Shown in pieces: positions 1 to 11,247 of a stretch of 64,000 nucleotides of DNA. Each line of letters opens with the position of its first letter. Position 1 is the first letter of the stretch. A program made the position numbers and the translations under genes. The DNA comes from Xiphydria camelus. Taxonomy: Eukaryota; Arthropoda; Insecta; Hymenoptera; Xiphydriidae. The DNA lies in the NCBI GenBank assembly GCA_963678675.1, contig OY783198.1, forward strand, positions 13,872,311 to 13,936,310, in the 5' to 3' direction. The notes beneath the pieces were generated by a model that ran no database searches, was not told the origin of the DNA, and saw nothing but the letters and a program-made list of their open reading frames with translations.

Positions 1-167
1 CTCTGCCGCGCGAACTCTGTAAAATTTTGCTGTCCGCCGCGAACTCTACTTGTCCGCCGCGGCAGGCCACCTTCTGTTTGACTGGGATAATGCAACATTA
101 CTTGCTACAAATTTCGCGCGGTAAGGCCGCGCGGTGAGTCCGCGTTCTGTGTGCTCAGGCCTTTAAT
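1..167. repeat. Left copy of a GC-rich repeat also found at 2306-2468
   Basis: This stretch is almost base-for-base identical to 2306-2468, with only a few substitutions by eye. It contains CCGCGCGG-type self-complementary blocks. A diverged cousin of its TAATGC(G/A)ACATTACT block occurs at 164-180 and again in inverted orientation near 360-377. It is non-coding mobile or satellite-like DNA, cut by the window edge, and no gene is seen. Confidence 0.85.
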
Positions 168-377
168 GCGACATTACTCGCTACAAAGTTCGCGGGAGTC
201 GGGCGGCCCAGTCCGTGCTGTCTGTGTGACAGGTTCTTTCCATTGTTATAGAGTTCGCACCGCGCGGTAAGGCCGCGCGGTGCGAACTCTATAACAATGG
301 AAAGATCCTGTCACACAGACAGCACGGACTGGGCCGCTCGACTCCCGCGAACTTTGTAGCGAGTAATGTCGCATTAT
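164..377. repeat. Inverted repeat with about 104-bp arms (hairpin)
   Basis: The arms 164-267 and 273-377 are near-perfect reverse complements around a 5-base centre near 270. The arm reads inward from TAATGCGACATTACTCGC to CACCGCGCGG. The short ORF at 246-491 (minus) only reflects this palindrome and is not a gene. A MITE-like foldback is the simplest reading. It belongs to the same repeat family as 1-167 and 2261-2468. Confidence 0.85.
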
Positions 378-492
378 CCTAGTCAAACAGAAGGCGGTCT
401 GCCGCGGCGGACCAGTACAGCTCGCGGCAGACAGCGAACCGAAGCGAACCGTTTGTAAAATTTTACAGAGTTCGCGCGCGGAAAGAGGCAAA

Positions 493-603
493 ATGAGTGG
501 CGAAAGAGAACAAAATAATGAAAAATGTATTGATTTTGTGCGGGAGTGCAGTTTTCCGTATGACTTGCGTCATCCTGACTATATAGATGACTATGATTGT
601 TGA
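493..603 (+). pseudogene. 36-codon fragment resembling the start of a MADF domain
   Basis: An ATG at 493 opens 36 codons before a TGA at 601. The segment CIDFVRECSFPYDLRHPDY (about residues 12-30) has the spacing of the first helix of a MADF (Adf-1-like) DNA-binding domain, where a hydrophobic I-x-x-V-R motif is followed by P-x-L-Y/W-D and a short basic P-x-Y. No continuation of the domain was seen downstream. It may be a first exon of a transposon-borne or host MADF gene, or a chance match. The identification is tentative. Confidence 0.3.
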
Positions 604-623
604 TTTATGACTATTGTAAAAGC

Positions 624-900
624 AGGAAATGATTCATTTTGACCTGTCCCATACCGTCGACCGATTTTGGAGCGACAAAGCACGCAAAAACTGTTGTCTC
701 TCAATTGCATGTGTCCAGCGTTGACGAACGTTTTTTACATGCCACGTTCGGGCTTCTGTCGGTAAATTTGAGACGCGTCAAAGGAGCTTCGAAATATAAC
801 GGTATTTATTACCGTGGGCACTGTAGGAAATGACTCATTCTGACCTGCCCCATACCGCCTGCCTCGCTGTTGCGACCGATTTCGGAGCGACAAACTGCAC
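624..900. repeat. Two diverged tandem copies of a roughly 60-75-bp motif
   Basis: AGGAAATGATTCATTTTGAC at 624 recurs with a few changes at 825, each time followed by a CCATACCG...CGACCGATTT(T/C)GGAGCGACAAA block. The spacing is about 201 bp, and the second copy has a short internal insertion. No gene is supported. The 64-aa and 89-aa ORFs across it have no recognisable domain. Confidence 0.6.
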
Positions 901-934
901 AGGTCAGTTGCGGGGGTATTATTGCACCATATGC

Positions 935-2087
935 ACCATGCGTCTACCTGTTGTGCCGTACTCAGGTATCAAGGACGGTCAATTGACCCCTAACCCCTAT
1001 CACCGCGAAGGGTTAGTTGTACCTGCAGAAAACAAACCAGAAATGCTGATGGGGTATCATCGATACAACTCCATTGCTCAATTACATTTAAATATTTAAA
1101 TATATGTTCAATTTTATTAAAAAATGCCTTTCTAAATTTGTTTGGTTTTATTCTAATGGTGCCATGTTCTGGACGCCATGAACCATGAACGAAATTTTCT
1201 TTTCTTTTTTTGCTGACTGACGGGCGTTGTCCCACAAAATCGATGACTGACCATTTTGTTTATGTTTGATATAACATTTAATACCCTCACAAAAGTTTTG
1301 AAGTGTAGTAAACGAACTGCACAGTATTTATTTTTTGCACATACATTGCGGCCGACTGACTAGCTCCGTCCCCACATTTAACTGACTGACTGTCTTAACT
1401 TTTATTTATATGCAATATACAAGTTGTATATCGATTTTCAGCCTTAGTAAATTCATTTTATTACCTCGGCAGGAATGACAACTTCGCTGGCGTCCCTGAG
1501 ACACCTGTTCTAAGTTTCGCTTGACATACACATTCGCAGTATGTTTGTCTACACAACCATTGTAATAAACTATAAAAAACTAGGCTTAGTAAATTCAGAC
1601 TTTTTTTTGGCTCTGGCTCTTGGACTATAACTAGACCGAGCGGTGGTTGTTAGGGTTTCCTAGTTTTCCGATAGACCATCGGTCGGAATTCGTCGCTACT
1701 TCTAATTATAAGTGGATTAAGTAGCCGACGGCTAGCGGTTCCGGGAAATTATACATTAATTATTATAAGCCACAGCCCCTGCTTGGTCTGAACATTTTCA
1801 TAACTTCAATTTTGAAAAGGAGAAACGATAAATTATACATTTAACCCTTTCAGTCACGACTTTTTTTTTATCAGGTGAAAAAATATTTGATTAGTGATTT
1901 TGGATCACTGGAAGTGCTATAACCCTTTACTTGAAAAATTGATCTTTCGCTAAATGTGACTAACGCACTTCAAATGGGATGCCGTCAGTTGACTACATCA
2001 TATTTAAGTGGCAAAACGCAATCAATTCCGCATAAACGGAGTTAAGATTCTTATGTCGTCACGGGACTGTGAACTCATTAGCAGCCT
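935..2087. other. Non-coding stretch with one repeat fragment at 935-982
   Basis: Positions 935-982 match 2261-2307 (CACCATGCG(T/C)CTACCTG...GTACTCAGGTATCAAGGA), so a fragment of the downstream repeat family starts here. From 983 to 2087 I see AT-rich sequence with scattered CTGACTGAC words and no supported gene. A CCCTTTCAGTCACG word preceded by TTAA at about 1845 resembles one end of the TTAA-flanked MITE at 31043-31344, but no partner end was found. Confidence 0.5.
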
Positions 2088-2240
2088 GGGCCCCCTTTCT
2101 CGAACTCGCTCGTATCCTTACGTACACTTAGCCAATAGACCAATCAGGATCAAGTATTCCGTTGTTGCGGGGGTCCTGATTGGTCTACTCGCTAAGAAAC
2201 GTATACGTTTCTCCTGCGAGTGACTCGAGAAAGGGGGCCC
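2088..2240. mobile_element. 153-bp hairpin (MITE-like) with GGGCCCCCTTTCTCGA ends
   Basis: The ends GGGCCCCCTTTCTCGA and TCGAGAAAGGGGGCCC are exact reverse complements. Inside, GCCAATAGACCAATCAGGA is mirrored by TCCTGATTGGTCTACTCGC. The central loop is about 20 bp around TTCCGTTGTTGCGG. The structure is a short foldback or MITE with no coding capacity. The overlapping ORFs on both strands are by-products of the palindrome. Confidence 0.8.
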
Positions 2241-2470
2241 TGTACTACAACCCATTTGCACCATGCGCCTACCTGGCGTGCCGTACTCAGGTATCAAGGA
2301 TGGTCTCTGCCGCGCGAACTCTGTAAAATTTTGCTGTCCGCCGCGAACTCTACTTGTCCGCAGCGGCAGGCCGCCTTCTGTTTGACTGGGATAATGCAAC
2401 ATTACTTGCTACAAATTTCGCGCGGTAAGGCCGCGCGGTGAGTCCGCGTTCTGTGTGCTCAGGCCTTTAT
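2241..2470. repeat. Second copy of the 5'-edge repeat family
   Basis: Positions 2306-2468 repeat 1-167 and positions 2261-2307 repeat 935-982. This copy shows that both pieces are adjacent parts of one element that has been fragmented elsewhere in the first kilobase. No coding sequence is seen. Confidence 0.8.
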
Positions 2471-3484
2471 GCTGAGGGTACTAAAATCGCGCGCCCGACA
2501 CGAGGTCCGTAACGAAACCCACACACTCCAGCGCTTCCGACCGTGACTCACTCATACAGCGCTCTCGAACCTGCCCCAATACACCGCTCTCAACTCTGCC
2601 CCATTCCACCGCTCTCTACCGTACGTAGACGCCGTACCGTCTATCGCCTTTGCCAGGCAAAGCCATGTGTCGATTTTGCGAGGCTGGAGCGCCAGGCCGC
2701 CGTACGACTATCACTCACGCGGCGAGGCTTACTATTATCGCAACCTCAATAAAACGCACTAATCTAGATATCATCTGTACATCGGTCGCAACAGCGAGGC
2801 AGGCGGTATGTTTTAGTGAATGGGGGTTACCAATGCGTTCGCAGTCCCACACATTTCCCTCAAAACTACCTCTCAGTATATCTAATTGTAAACCACGGCT
2901 ACATCACGGAATTACTATATCTCTTTGAATCCAATATAATCACCAGTAATATTGTGAGTGCAGTGTTAAATCATTTCAACTAACCGATACGGTTTAAATC
3001 CACCACTCTACGTTTTCGGTCACTATTCGTATCAGGCAGTAGTGCCTTCGGGATTTACGACCTTGAGGAGATCTACTCTTGATCGCACATGTTATAGTTA
3101 TTAACTTAAAACTGAAGAAAAATGAGGCAAAAATCAATCGCTGTTTAGACTGTGCAGAGGGGGTCAGGTTTGTGTTGCTCGAGAGGGTTTCTTCGGGCGA
3201 TGGAAGCTATTGTTCGTATTATGAGGCGACGCAGTATCGCACCTCCACTAAGAGGACTGTTTAGTCTCACCATAAATCTAGCGTTTAGGACCCTTTTTTG
3301 AGCGTATCCGTAAGATGATATGAGAAGCCAGACTAGAGGGCGCAGAGGTACTTGTGAGTTGTTTGTATTCCGTTTGTACATTTTCAGTTTTCCGGATTTT
3401 ACCGCGTCGAATGGCCGGCTATACAGAGCTCGTGTAGTCTGCGATCGGAGTCGTGACCTTTCTCGAGTAACCACCACGCATTAC
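2471..3484. other. No supported gene
   Basis: I see no recognisable protein domain, RNA gene or clear repeat here. Several ORFs of 60-110 codons exist on both strands, but they lack family motifs and overlap each other. The 3' part, from about 3300, may already be Helitron 5' non-coding sequence. A TC...-type 5' end could not be fixed by eye. Confidence 0.4.
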
Positions 3485-3712
3485 TGTACATTCTTTCGTG
3501 TGTGTGTGTGTATTAATTTATAATTATTGTTGCAAAAAAAACAACAGAACGGTCAAAAGAGTACAGTGACAGGCAACGTGTAAAATAAACTTTCAATTTC
3601 GTTAACGTCAATGAACACTGAACACTCTTTCGCGTGTGTGTTATATTAAAATTATTATGGCAAAAACAGGAAAACAATGGGCAAAAGAGTTTCGTGACAG
3701 GTACCGTGTAAA
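3485..3712 (+). repeat. Duplicated Helitron leader and ORF start
   Basis: The block 3485-3580 is repeated at 3618-3712: (A/C)ATTCTTTCG..., then GCAAAAA...GG.CAAAAGAGT...GTGACAGG.A.CGTGTAAA. The second copy contains the ATG used by the 3657 ORF. The first copy is decayed and has no usable ATG. The promoter-proximal end of the Helitron was therefore tandemly duplicated with a period of about 133 bp. Confidence 0.65.
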
Positions 3713-3779
3713 GAAAACAATTACGAAGACACTACCTAAAACTGATGCAGAACGAAGTCGAAAATGGAGAGAAAATTAA
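3657..3779 (+). pseudogene. Helitron N-terminal 40-aa ORF
   Basis: The ATG at 3657 opens 40 codons ending in TAA at 3777. The product is basic and ends in KTDAERSRKWREN. That arginine-rich KTxAERSRxxRE motif is the kind found at the start of many insect Helitron and Ulp1-type transposon proteins. It is the first exon or a truncated N-terminus of the element's polyprotein. The frame is lost before the Ulp1-like part at 4934, and a palindromic insert (3966-4179) sits between them. The assignment rests on motif and position only. Confidence 0.5.
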
Positions 3780-3965
3780 ATTAACACAATCAAATATTGC
3801 TATATCTGCTAATGTAGATCAACATCAGTCCCAAACCCTGGAGAATGTAACAGATTTTCAAGTTCCTGGAGGATCCAATATCGGTGAAAATACATCCAAT
3901 ATGATATTCCTAACACTACATTTTGTGCCCATAAAAAAATTCATATTGAATTCAACAAAAAAAAA

Positions 3966-4179
3966 ACAAAACGTGTGGCCGCCACACGCGGAAGAAGTGA
4001 AACTTCGATATCAGTTTCTCTGAATTTGATTTCGGTGGTATTAGTTTCAATTGGCTCTATACAAGTCTTTTACAATGCTTCTTCGTAGAGCCAATTGAAA
4101 CTAATACCACCGGAATCAAATTCAGAGAAACTGATATCGAAGTTTCACTTCTTCCGCGTGTGGCGGCCACACGTTTTGT
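3966..4179. mobile_element. Foldback MITE with about 95-bp arms
   Basis: Arms 3966-4060 and 4085-4179 are near-perfect reverse complements, running inward from ACAAAACGTGTGGCCGCC to AATTGGCTCT. The loop of about 24 bp is at 4061-4084. The structure interrupts the region between the Helitron start ORF and its protease domains. It has no coding capacity, and the 129-aa minus ORF overlapping it has no recognised domain. Confidence 0.85.
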
Positions 4180-4933
4180 GTTTTCTTTTTTTTTCCTCCC
4201 GCTTTCGTCAGCGGATCCCGTCCTCCCGTGTCCCAGCCCGCGCCTAACGAACCGCCCCTCTGCCATTAGCTGGGGATAGCCGAGCCCGATCGAGATCAGA
4301 CCGTCGTCGATCTCCCGCCTACTCGTCTTCGTAGGAGAGGCTGATCGTCTCTCCACGTGGTGCGGCCGAGTCCGCACCTGGCGCACAACGTTTCTCGTTC
4401 CGCGAGTGGCATCAGAGCCACGGTTTAGTGGCGTAGCGGAGGACATCGCGGGCCCTTAGCGAAACGCTACGTCACAGTTTGTTTTATTTTTCAGGTTATC
4501 AAATCATAAATTATTTTATTTTATGATAATCGACTACAGGCTTCATTTTCCATACAAAAATCGAGGGTTATTCTCCAATCTGCGCATCAAATACCATTGC
4601 AGTTCGATTTTCTGCATTTTAAGAGCAGTTCTCGTTATATATAATAATCTATTGTCACTTATTGTGACAATTGTATGTATATAACCACCTGTGCACGCAA
4701 CAGTTTGCCGCAGTACAATTTCTCTGCATTTGTAAGCAGTGTATAACAATATCTGCATCATAATTGCAGTTCTAGTCTAAAATATTGTTATACCGAATAC
4801 ATATAAATATAATTACAAAAATACAAGTTATATTAAGTATAAAATACAAACTATTGTATATATTGTATTTTCCAATTTGTTCATAGGACATCCTTTCCTG
4901 AGTAGTTCTTAATAATATTTTGAGTTGGTTGTC
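4180..4933. other. No supported gene between MITE and protease domain
   Basis: Positions 4180-4480 are GC-rich, and about 4480-4930 is AT-rich. Neither shows a recognised domain or repeat. The tract may be decayed Helitron coding sequence or the remainder of a larger insertion around the palindrome. Confidence 0.4.
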
Positions 4934-5475
4934 ATGAACGAGGAATTTTATAAAATTATAACAGATAATGGATGGCTAACAGACGATCACATTGACCTTT
5001 TTTCCCAATTATTGGGACACAAATTTGGGTATGAAATTCGCGAAAGTTGGATGCAAATGCTGACTCGCTGCGCCATACCAATTCCAAGTCACCAAAAGCA
5101 TATTCAATTGCTTCACAGATTAGATGGAGAATATTCCGATTCTAAAGCTGGTGAAATGTCATGAAATTGGGTGTGCAGTTATTATGACACAAAACCAGAT
5201 TTTCATTTTCGACTCTCTGAATAAGAAAGTTCTCGATGTGTGTGCACTTTAAAAGATTTTTACCGGTGCTTTATCCATATTATTCTTTTGACGTTAATCC
5301 TGTGATATTTCCGGATGTGCAGCAACAACAAAATTCTAATGATTGTGGTGTGTTTACGATTGCATTCGCTGTTTCACTAGCATTAGAGGAAAAGCCCGAA
5401 AATATTAGGTATAATGTGGATTTATTACGAAAACACTTAATAGGCATTTTCCAAACAAATGTCATTACACAGTTT
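4934..5475 (+). pseudogene. Helitron Ulp1/C48-like protease domain, copy 1
   Basis: The readable pieces are WLTDDHIDLFSQLL (ORF 4934-5164), then NWVCSYYD in another frame, then the ORF at 5236 with QQQQNSNDCGVFTIAFAVSL. This is the order of a Ulp1/SENP cysteine protease fold: a substrate-binding helix, the HWV-type His strand, the Asp strand, then Q...DCG with the nucleophile Cys. The family cleaves SUMO-like isopeptide or precursor bonds. The expected His before WVC reads Asn, next to a stop codon. The domain is also broken by a frameshift near 5215, so the copy is surely inactive. It precedes a second domain of the same kind, so the element carried a tandem pair. Confidence 0.7.
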
Positions 5476-6125
5476 CCGACAGTTAAGCGCCAGCAATCGC
5501 ATCCACAAACAGTTCGATTCCCTGTTGTTATAAATGATGCTGATGAATCATCGTTATTGACTTCTAACGTGAATAATGCGCAGTTGAATACCGACAAAGT
5601 AGAACCAATAGCGAAGTGGAGTAAACGTAAAAGGCACGCAATTCAAATTTCAACCCTTAGCGAAGACGAGAAACATAAAATTTCGCATGGTCTTAAATTG
5701 AACGACGCACACATATGGAAGTTCGGAACAATTATAAAATTGTCCGATTACATTCACTGTGATACCTTATTATTGCAAAAACCAAGTTTAATTGAACCAA
5801 TGCCACTTTGGAAAAAGCATATCCAAATATTACATAGTAGGTATGATAATCCTGATTTGAATCATTGGGTGTGTTCATTTTATGATGGTAAATAAATTTT
5901 TATTTACGACTCACTTAATACAGATAAATTACACGCGAATCATTTGACGTTTTTAAAGCGTTTGTATCCGTTTTATGATTTCAGTAACGCCACTATTAAT
6001 TTTCCCAAAGTTCAAAACCAACAAAATGCGGTTGACTGCGGGGTATTTGCTATTGCCTTTGCTGCATCTTTACTTTTTAATCGAAAAAGCCAGAATTTAT
6101 TAAATATGATTATTCTTTGATGAGA
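5476..6125 (+). pseudogene. Helitron Ulp1/C48-like protease domain, copy 2
   Basis: The second protease module follows a roughly 75-residue polar linker in the same ORF (5236-5895). The module begins LNDAHIWKFGTIIKL and reaches NHWVCSFYDG at the ORF end. After one stop it continues in a shifted frame with IFIYDSLN and NQQNAVDCGVFAIAFAASL near 6024-6080. His (HWV), Asp (YDS), Gln and Cys (DCG) are all legible, so the catalytic set is present although the frame is broken at about 5893. Compared with copy 1 the sequence is clearly homologous but well diverged, which indicates an old duplication. Substrate and role in Helitron biology are unknown. Confidence 0.7.
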
Positions 6126-7840
6126 GGACATTTGCTGAGTATGTTCGAGAGCAATAAAATTAGTCATTTTCCCACTATTTTATCAGAACATGTTAACGCT
6201 AATATACCGGAATTAGAAATTGTTCATAAGAAATAATTCGATGCCTGTCGTCAGCGTAAACGCCGCTATGAACAACATCTTATAAATAGAAAACGTTGCA
6301 AACTGTCATCACCAGGTTCAAAGGTTGATGCAAAAGTAATGGGTGAGTGTAATGATATCACAGATGAGGATCTGTCGCCTCATTCGAAAATTCCTGAAGT
6401 ATCTAGCGCTAAAAAGTTAGAGGCTGCTAAAGGAGACAATCTTGATGTAAAATCATGTGCAACAGACGATCATAGTCCCGATGAAAAGGCAGAAGAATTA
6501 AGTACCAAAAATTATATTTTCCGTATTAAATTACCTGTGGAAAAGTACATTGAAGAATTATGTAAGGCGATTCAAACATCACAATAAAATATCGGCACCC
6601 ATTATTACTGATAAGACAACAAACATTGCAACAATACAACATTTATGTGTAACAAATAGCGAAGAGAAAACGGGTAGCGCAGAAAAAATTGTGATAATAC
6701 TGAAGAATTTAAAGAACTTGAGCAAATACATGAAGTGAGTCAATTACATCGCAAAAATAGTTCAACACACAATATGGAAAGTGACGAAAATGAAGAAAAT
6801 TGTATTAAGAATAAATTTGATAAACATGAAAGCAGATTGATGGCGGAAAAAATAGTAAAATGGTCTCTGCACCGAAGAGATAGTTATGTAAAAGATTTAA
6901 GACATCCATTGAAACTACTGAACAAAAAAGGCGAAGATACCTTAAAAGAGATGCCTATCGATAAACAACAAAGGATTAAGAACTTATGTGAAGACTCATT
7001 ACACACGGCTACTTCTGAGTCCTATTTTTATGAAATGACATATTCTTTTCATCTGAAAAATATTGCTATTGGCATGAATAGTGAAGGAAAGGCCACAAAT
7101 ATTTTACCACTCATGGAAACAATGCACAATAAAAAAAGAGGCGTCAAACAGTGGTATTGTAATGATCATTGTAGAATTCAAATTGATGATATAACAGAAA
7201 CACTTGATCATTATGAAGCCCTCCTCAATAAATTAAAAAGTTTGAACATAAAAAACATTTCCTTATTTTGTAGAGATATGTTCGCGAAACATGATACTGC
7301 GGCACTATTAGGTCATCCATTATCATGTTACATCTTGGAAAAATGTTGTTCATCACTCTTCGTATCCATTGAGGTATTGTCGCCACACTTTCCGGAAGTA
7401 CGTTCTTTGAAACGATTAATATACCAATTGAATTACCCAAAAAATTGTATGCATTGGATAAACTGCTTGAATCATCTGATTACGGAAGATTGAACGCCAT
7501 TACAGATGAAGTGGTAAAAGTCGCCAAAACTTTCTATAAGGATAACGCGGAAATATGCTTGAATGAAGACGAAATTATGGGAAAAAATCATGCTGCGTTC
7601 AAAGCGTTGAGTAAACGCTCGTCAGACACTCCTCATCTCATTTGTACACCATGTCGTAAACTCTGCTCAAGAAGTAAAGGATCACACATATCAAAACTTC
7701 GCAAACCGATCGACAGTAAGGTGTGGACCGATTTATTAACTTTTCTCGATGAAAAACATTTAGCAGTCAGATTTTATATGTATACACTGCTTGGACAAGT
7801 TTCGAAAAGGTACCGGACCATCTACTTGCATATTGAATAA
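6126..7840 (+). pseudogene. Helitron central linker region (unassigned)
   Basis: ORFs at 6339-6587, 6550-6738, 6735-7493 and 7445-7840 follow one another in changing frames on the same strand. They look like one coding region broken by small indels. The 252-aa piece is Lys/Glu/Asn-rich with KWYC- and C-x-H-like clusters. The 131-aa piece contains CTPCRKLCSR, a possible Cys cluster. I do not recognise a named domain. Position between the protease modules and the DUF6570-like region suggests it is the variable N-terminal part of the Helitron protein. Confidence 0.5.
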
Positions 7841-8172
7841 CTTATACGTTGTCAAAGTCCCAGAAGAAATAAAGACGCTGAATGATTGCGAAAGAATGTT
7901 GATACAACGAGCAAAGGCTTTTCAAGTTGTTCAGAGAATGGGGACGGTAGCAAAGAAAAACATGCCAAATCACATGAAAATGCAAAAAGTAGTAGGTCGC
8001 ACTTTCTATCTGCCCTTGCCAACAGAGGAAACATGATCAAAAATATGTCCTTCAACAGCTGCGATAAGTGATAATCAAGAATTTTATATCTTGATAAATG
8101 GACTACCAATGAAAGCTAACAAGGTTTGGCAAAATTTGGTAGATCTTTGAAAGGTTTTTCATGCACTAACAT
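7820..8172 (+). pseudogene. Helitron DUF6570-like region
   Basis: The segment LNNLYVVKVPEEIKTLNDCE is followed by a long amphipathic stretch including QRAKAFQVVQRMGTV, then INGLPMKANKVWQNLVDL after a frame change near 8040. This matches the pattern of the DUF6570 region that precedes the Helitron-like domain in animal Helitron proteins (N-x-L-x-V/I-P-E-E-I-x-x-L-x-x-x-E...R). Function is unknown in the family. At least one frameshift and a stop at about 8148 break it. Confidence 0.55.
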
Positions 8173-8174
8173 GG

Positions 8175-8792
8175 TTGAAGGAAAATAACCCACATTATTC
8201 CCAAATTTTGTTGCCTGATGGTCACGAAAAATTATTAGATGGAGTCAATTTCGTAGACGTTGAATTTCAGGCCGATGAAGGTTATAGTTCACAGAATGAA
8301 GAATCACTTAAAAATAATGTTCAAAATGATCATGATTCAACGAAACTTGCTAATAACATCATAGGCGACTTAAATAACTTGATTACCGAACCTGCTGACC
8401 AATTGAATTGTCAAGACCAGCCTCATGGATCCCCGTTTTTAATTCAAGTTGGTGATCGAGTATCATATTATGAAAATGACACACTATACCCTCTCCATAA
8501 TAAAAGAATTGCTGAAACAGCAACAAATCTGTATCAAATGAAAAAACTTCGAGAGAAACCCCTGGATGGTCGAGTACCAATATTAGAATTGCTTTGTTTT
8601 TCGGAATTATATCCATCAGGTATCAACGGACAACATGAGGAACGAGCTCTCAAACTTACTGATCAGAGTTATGCTCAATTACGTCTAATGTCAGAGGATT
8701 CAAGATATCGTTTGAATCAACAATACATTTTTCACCTATTGTATGAAACTAATGTTCGCCAATTGAAAATGCAGGAATTTATCATGCCTTAA
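8175..8792 (+). pseudogene. Helitron-like domain (Rep/helicase N-terminal part)
   Basis: This 205-codon ORF carries LLCFSELYPSGINGQHEER followed by a block about RxRLMSEDSRYRLNQQYIFHL, the conserved L-x-F-x-x-L-F/Y-P-x-G and R-L-x-x-x-x-R-F/Y-x-x-D-x-x-Y-x-F motifs of the Helitron helicase-like N domain. It directly precedes the Rep domain. A frameshift at about 8786 separates them, since the Rep sequence continues in another frame without a gap. The N-terminal third (8175-8400) is acidic and polar and unassigned. Confidence 0.8.
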
Positions 8793-10153
8793 ATATTATC
8801 AATCCGAGACAGAAATATACTGCTCAAGGTTATTTACAGCAATTAAAGAACGGTGAATTGGAAGGCAATTTAAATACAATCTTTGAACGTCTTCGAAATT
8901 CTGCTGCATGTTGGAAGACACCGAGAAATAATTTAAATTGCATGATACGTTATTATGGTCCAGCAACGTGGTTTTTGACACTGAGTCCATCGAAATGGTT
9001 ACGGACAGACTTAATAAAATATATTCGTGATGTAAATTCCCCACATTTCAACCAATTTTGCGAGAACGAATGTATCGTTCGAGATCCGGTATCAGTTTCT
9101 CGATTCTTGGATAATAAGTTTCACGGAATGATGGATTTCCTATTGTCAGATGACAATCCCATTGGAAAAATTAGTCATTACTTCTGGCGCCGTGAATATC
9201 AAGGCCGAGGGACTCAGCATTGGCACGTGGTTCTTTGGGTAGAGGATGCACCAATTATGGGAATAAACTCCAATGAAGACGTTAGGCAATTCATAACGAA
9301 ATATGTGACATGTCGTCTCCCGAACAAAGAAGTATCTCCAGTGTTGGACAGACGCGTAAATACTCATCAGCGGCATAATCATAACAGTTATTGCTTAAGG
9401 ACTAAGAAATAAAAGTCTGGAACAATTCTCAGCCGATGCAGGTTTGGGTTTTCAAGACCTGCTACTGAGGACTTTGTTTTAAGAGAACCAGCCATATCAA
9501 TTGCTGGTCGTAGACAATTAAAAGCAAAAAGTCGACTCTACGATTTTGTCCTTTGTGCTTGGGAAGGAAATATGGATATTTTCAGTTCACATTGGTGAAA
9601 ATTCGACACTATTGACACAGTATTGTACAAAGTATACAACGAAATTCGAAACTACCACTGTATCGGATAGTGTCCACGATATTAATTCTATAAAGACGTT
9701 GCGTCAACGTTTATGGGGTTTTGCCTTTCCCAGTTTAAATCATAGAGAAATTGGTGCACTCGAAGCTGTAGATATACTTTTAAGCATACCCTTATACGGG
9801 ACTGATACGCACACTACAATTAGGTGGTTGGATGTGAGCATAATTAGGAACCGTAAATTGAAACCCCGTAAAGATGTTGAAGAGTTAAATCCAGACTCAA
9901 CCGAAATTTTTTGTCCATCACTGATCGATAACCGTTACCCCAATCGTCCACAAGCGTTAGAAGCAAAGTCACTGTACGAATTTGTAACGTGGTACGACCT
10001 CGTGAAAACTGTACCCAAAAATGAAGATGTTGAAGTTCACCAAATTGGTTCTTCGCTATTTCTTAAGAAGCGTTCACGCGGTTGTTTAATTAATTATTAT
10101 AGGCATAATGTTAATACTTATCCAGAAAATTACTATTACGCTTTACTATTGCT
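8793..10153 (+). pseudogene. Helitron HUH-type Rep endonuclease
   Basis: The Rep domain nicks and joins single strands in rolling-circle transposition. Motif 1 is PATWFLTLSPSKW (about 8970-9000). The metal-binding HUH motif is HWH in GTQHWHVVLWV, with codons 9218-9226. The two-tyrosine motif is QYCTKYTTK, with Tyr codons at 9621-9623 and 9633-9635. The pieces lie in ORFs 8858-9412 and 9546-10241, separated by stops and a frame change around 9410-9545. The frame ends at YYYALLLL, where element E begins at 10154. The residues after that in the ORF (VMLQIV...) belong to E. All three Rep signatures survive even though the gene is broken. Confidence 0.85.
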
Positions 10154-10509
10154 TGTAATGTTGCAAATTGTACACGTTACAATGTGCCGCAATTCCTACG
10201 CCGCGCCGTTGGTCCCGCCATCCCCAGGGCATTTCGTATAAATAGAAGCGTAAATAGAGCACCAGTAATTAGTTTGTTATATTAGAATCGACTACCGTAT
10301 CTAGACCCGCTGGACTAGGAATAGAGCTACAAGGACGCCGGAGCTGGAGGACAAGGGGCTGCAACGAGCGCCAGATGCCGTGCGGCGAGATGCCGACGAC
10401 TTCCCTGCCAGGCGCAGGACTGGGACTTGCAAACGAGCAGCGTACCCGACGAGGAACGTAACCTGTGGAGATAGGCACCCCGTTTCTTCGGCACGGATGG
10501 ACCACTTGG

Positions 10510-10640
10510 GAGTTGGCTTCGCATCGAGATTCTCCGCGTGATCCCACAGGGGAATGTTCCGGAGGAATCTTCAGAAGCTAACTCCGTATCGGGATCCTCC
10601 GCGTGATCCCGCAGGGGAATGTTCCGGAGGGATTCATCAA
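10510..10640. repeat. Two 65-bp tandem repeats in element E
   Basis: CCGCGTGATCCC(A/G)CAGGGG followed by AATGTTCCGGAGG occurs at 10534 and again at 10599, a 65-bp period. A degenerate third partial unit lies near 10648 (GAGGGGATAATTCCGGAG). The 164-aa ORF over this region has no recognised domain and is probably fortuitous. Confidence 0.7.
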
Positions 10641-11247
10641 GTCGTCATCCGTGAGGGGATAATTCCGGAGCCACGAGGGAATCCAGCGAGCTGCGCGCGC
10701 ACCCGAACCAACAAGGAAGGCGATAGTGTCTTCGATTGGCGATGTCGGAGCGGGCGCGCAGCGGCAATTAGAGCGTCGCGCATGAAAATCAACGGGGGAA
10801 TTAGATCGCGGAAAAGGACTCCTAGAGTCTGGCCCTCTCTTCCTAGCGATCCGAAGCGATCCCCGAAATCGTTCTCTTTTTCGTGCGGACTAGCGGCGCA
10901 GCAGGACGATCCCGACAGCAGCGTAGCTGATTTTTCCGGTAAGCCTGCTCTTCATTTTTGTAACACGTGGCCGGGACAGGTTATTAGAGACATCACGAAT
11001 TTCGTTGCCCTCGAAAGGCTTATCGTTCCCTTATCGCGTATCGTATGAAAGTGTAACGGACCCGTGGTGATTATCGTAATTTCGTTATTGATTTTGTTTC
11101 GCGTATTAATTGTCGATCGCGTAGTAATTCCGTTGTAATTATCGTATCTGGGGATGCTTGGGAAATTCGGCAGCACGAGGCGACCGAATTTCCTGAGACG
11201 AATTGAGCTCGTTATCGATTTAAGAGATATTTATCGCCGGTTATAGG

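Noticed and set aside
246..491. 81-aa minus ORF
   Set aside because: It lies inside the 164-377 hairpin and has no family motif.
4057..4446. 129-aa Arg-rich minus ORF
   Set aside because: It overlaps a palindromic MITE and GC-rich DNA. No domain or conserved motif was recognised.
10554..11048. 164-aa ORF in element E
   Set aside because: It runs through 65-bp tandem repeats. Its composition is low-complexity and no domain is seen.
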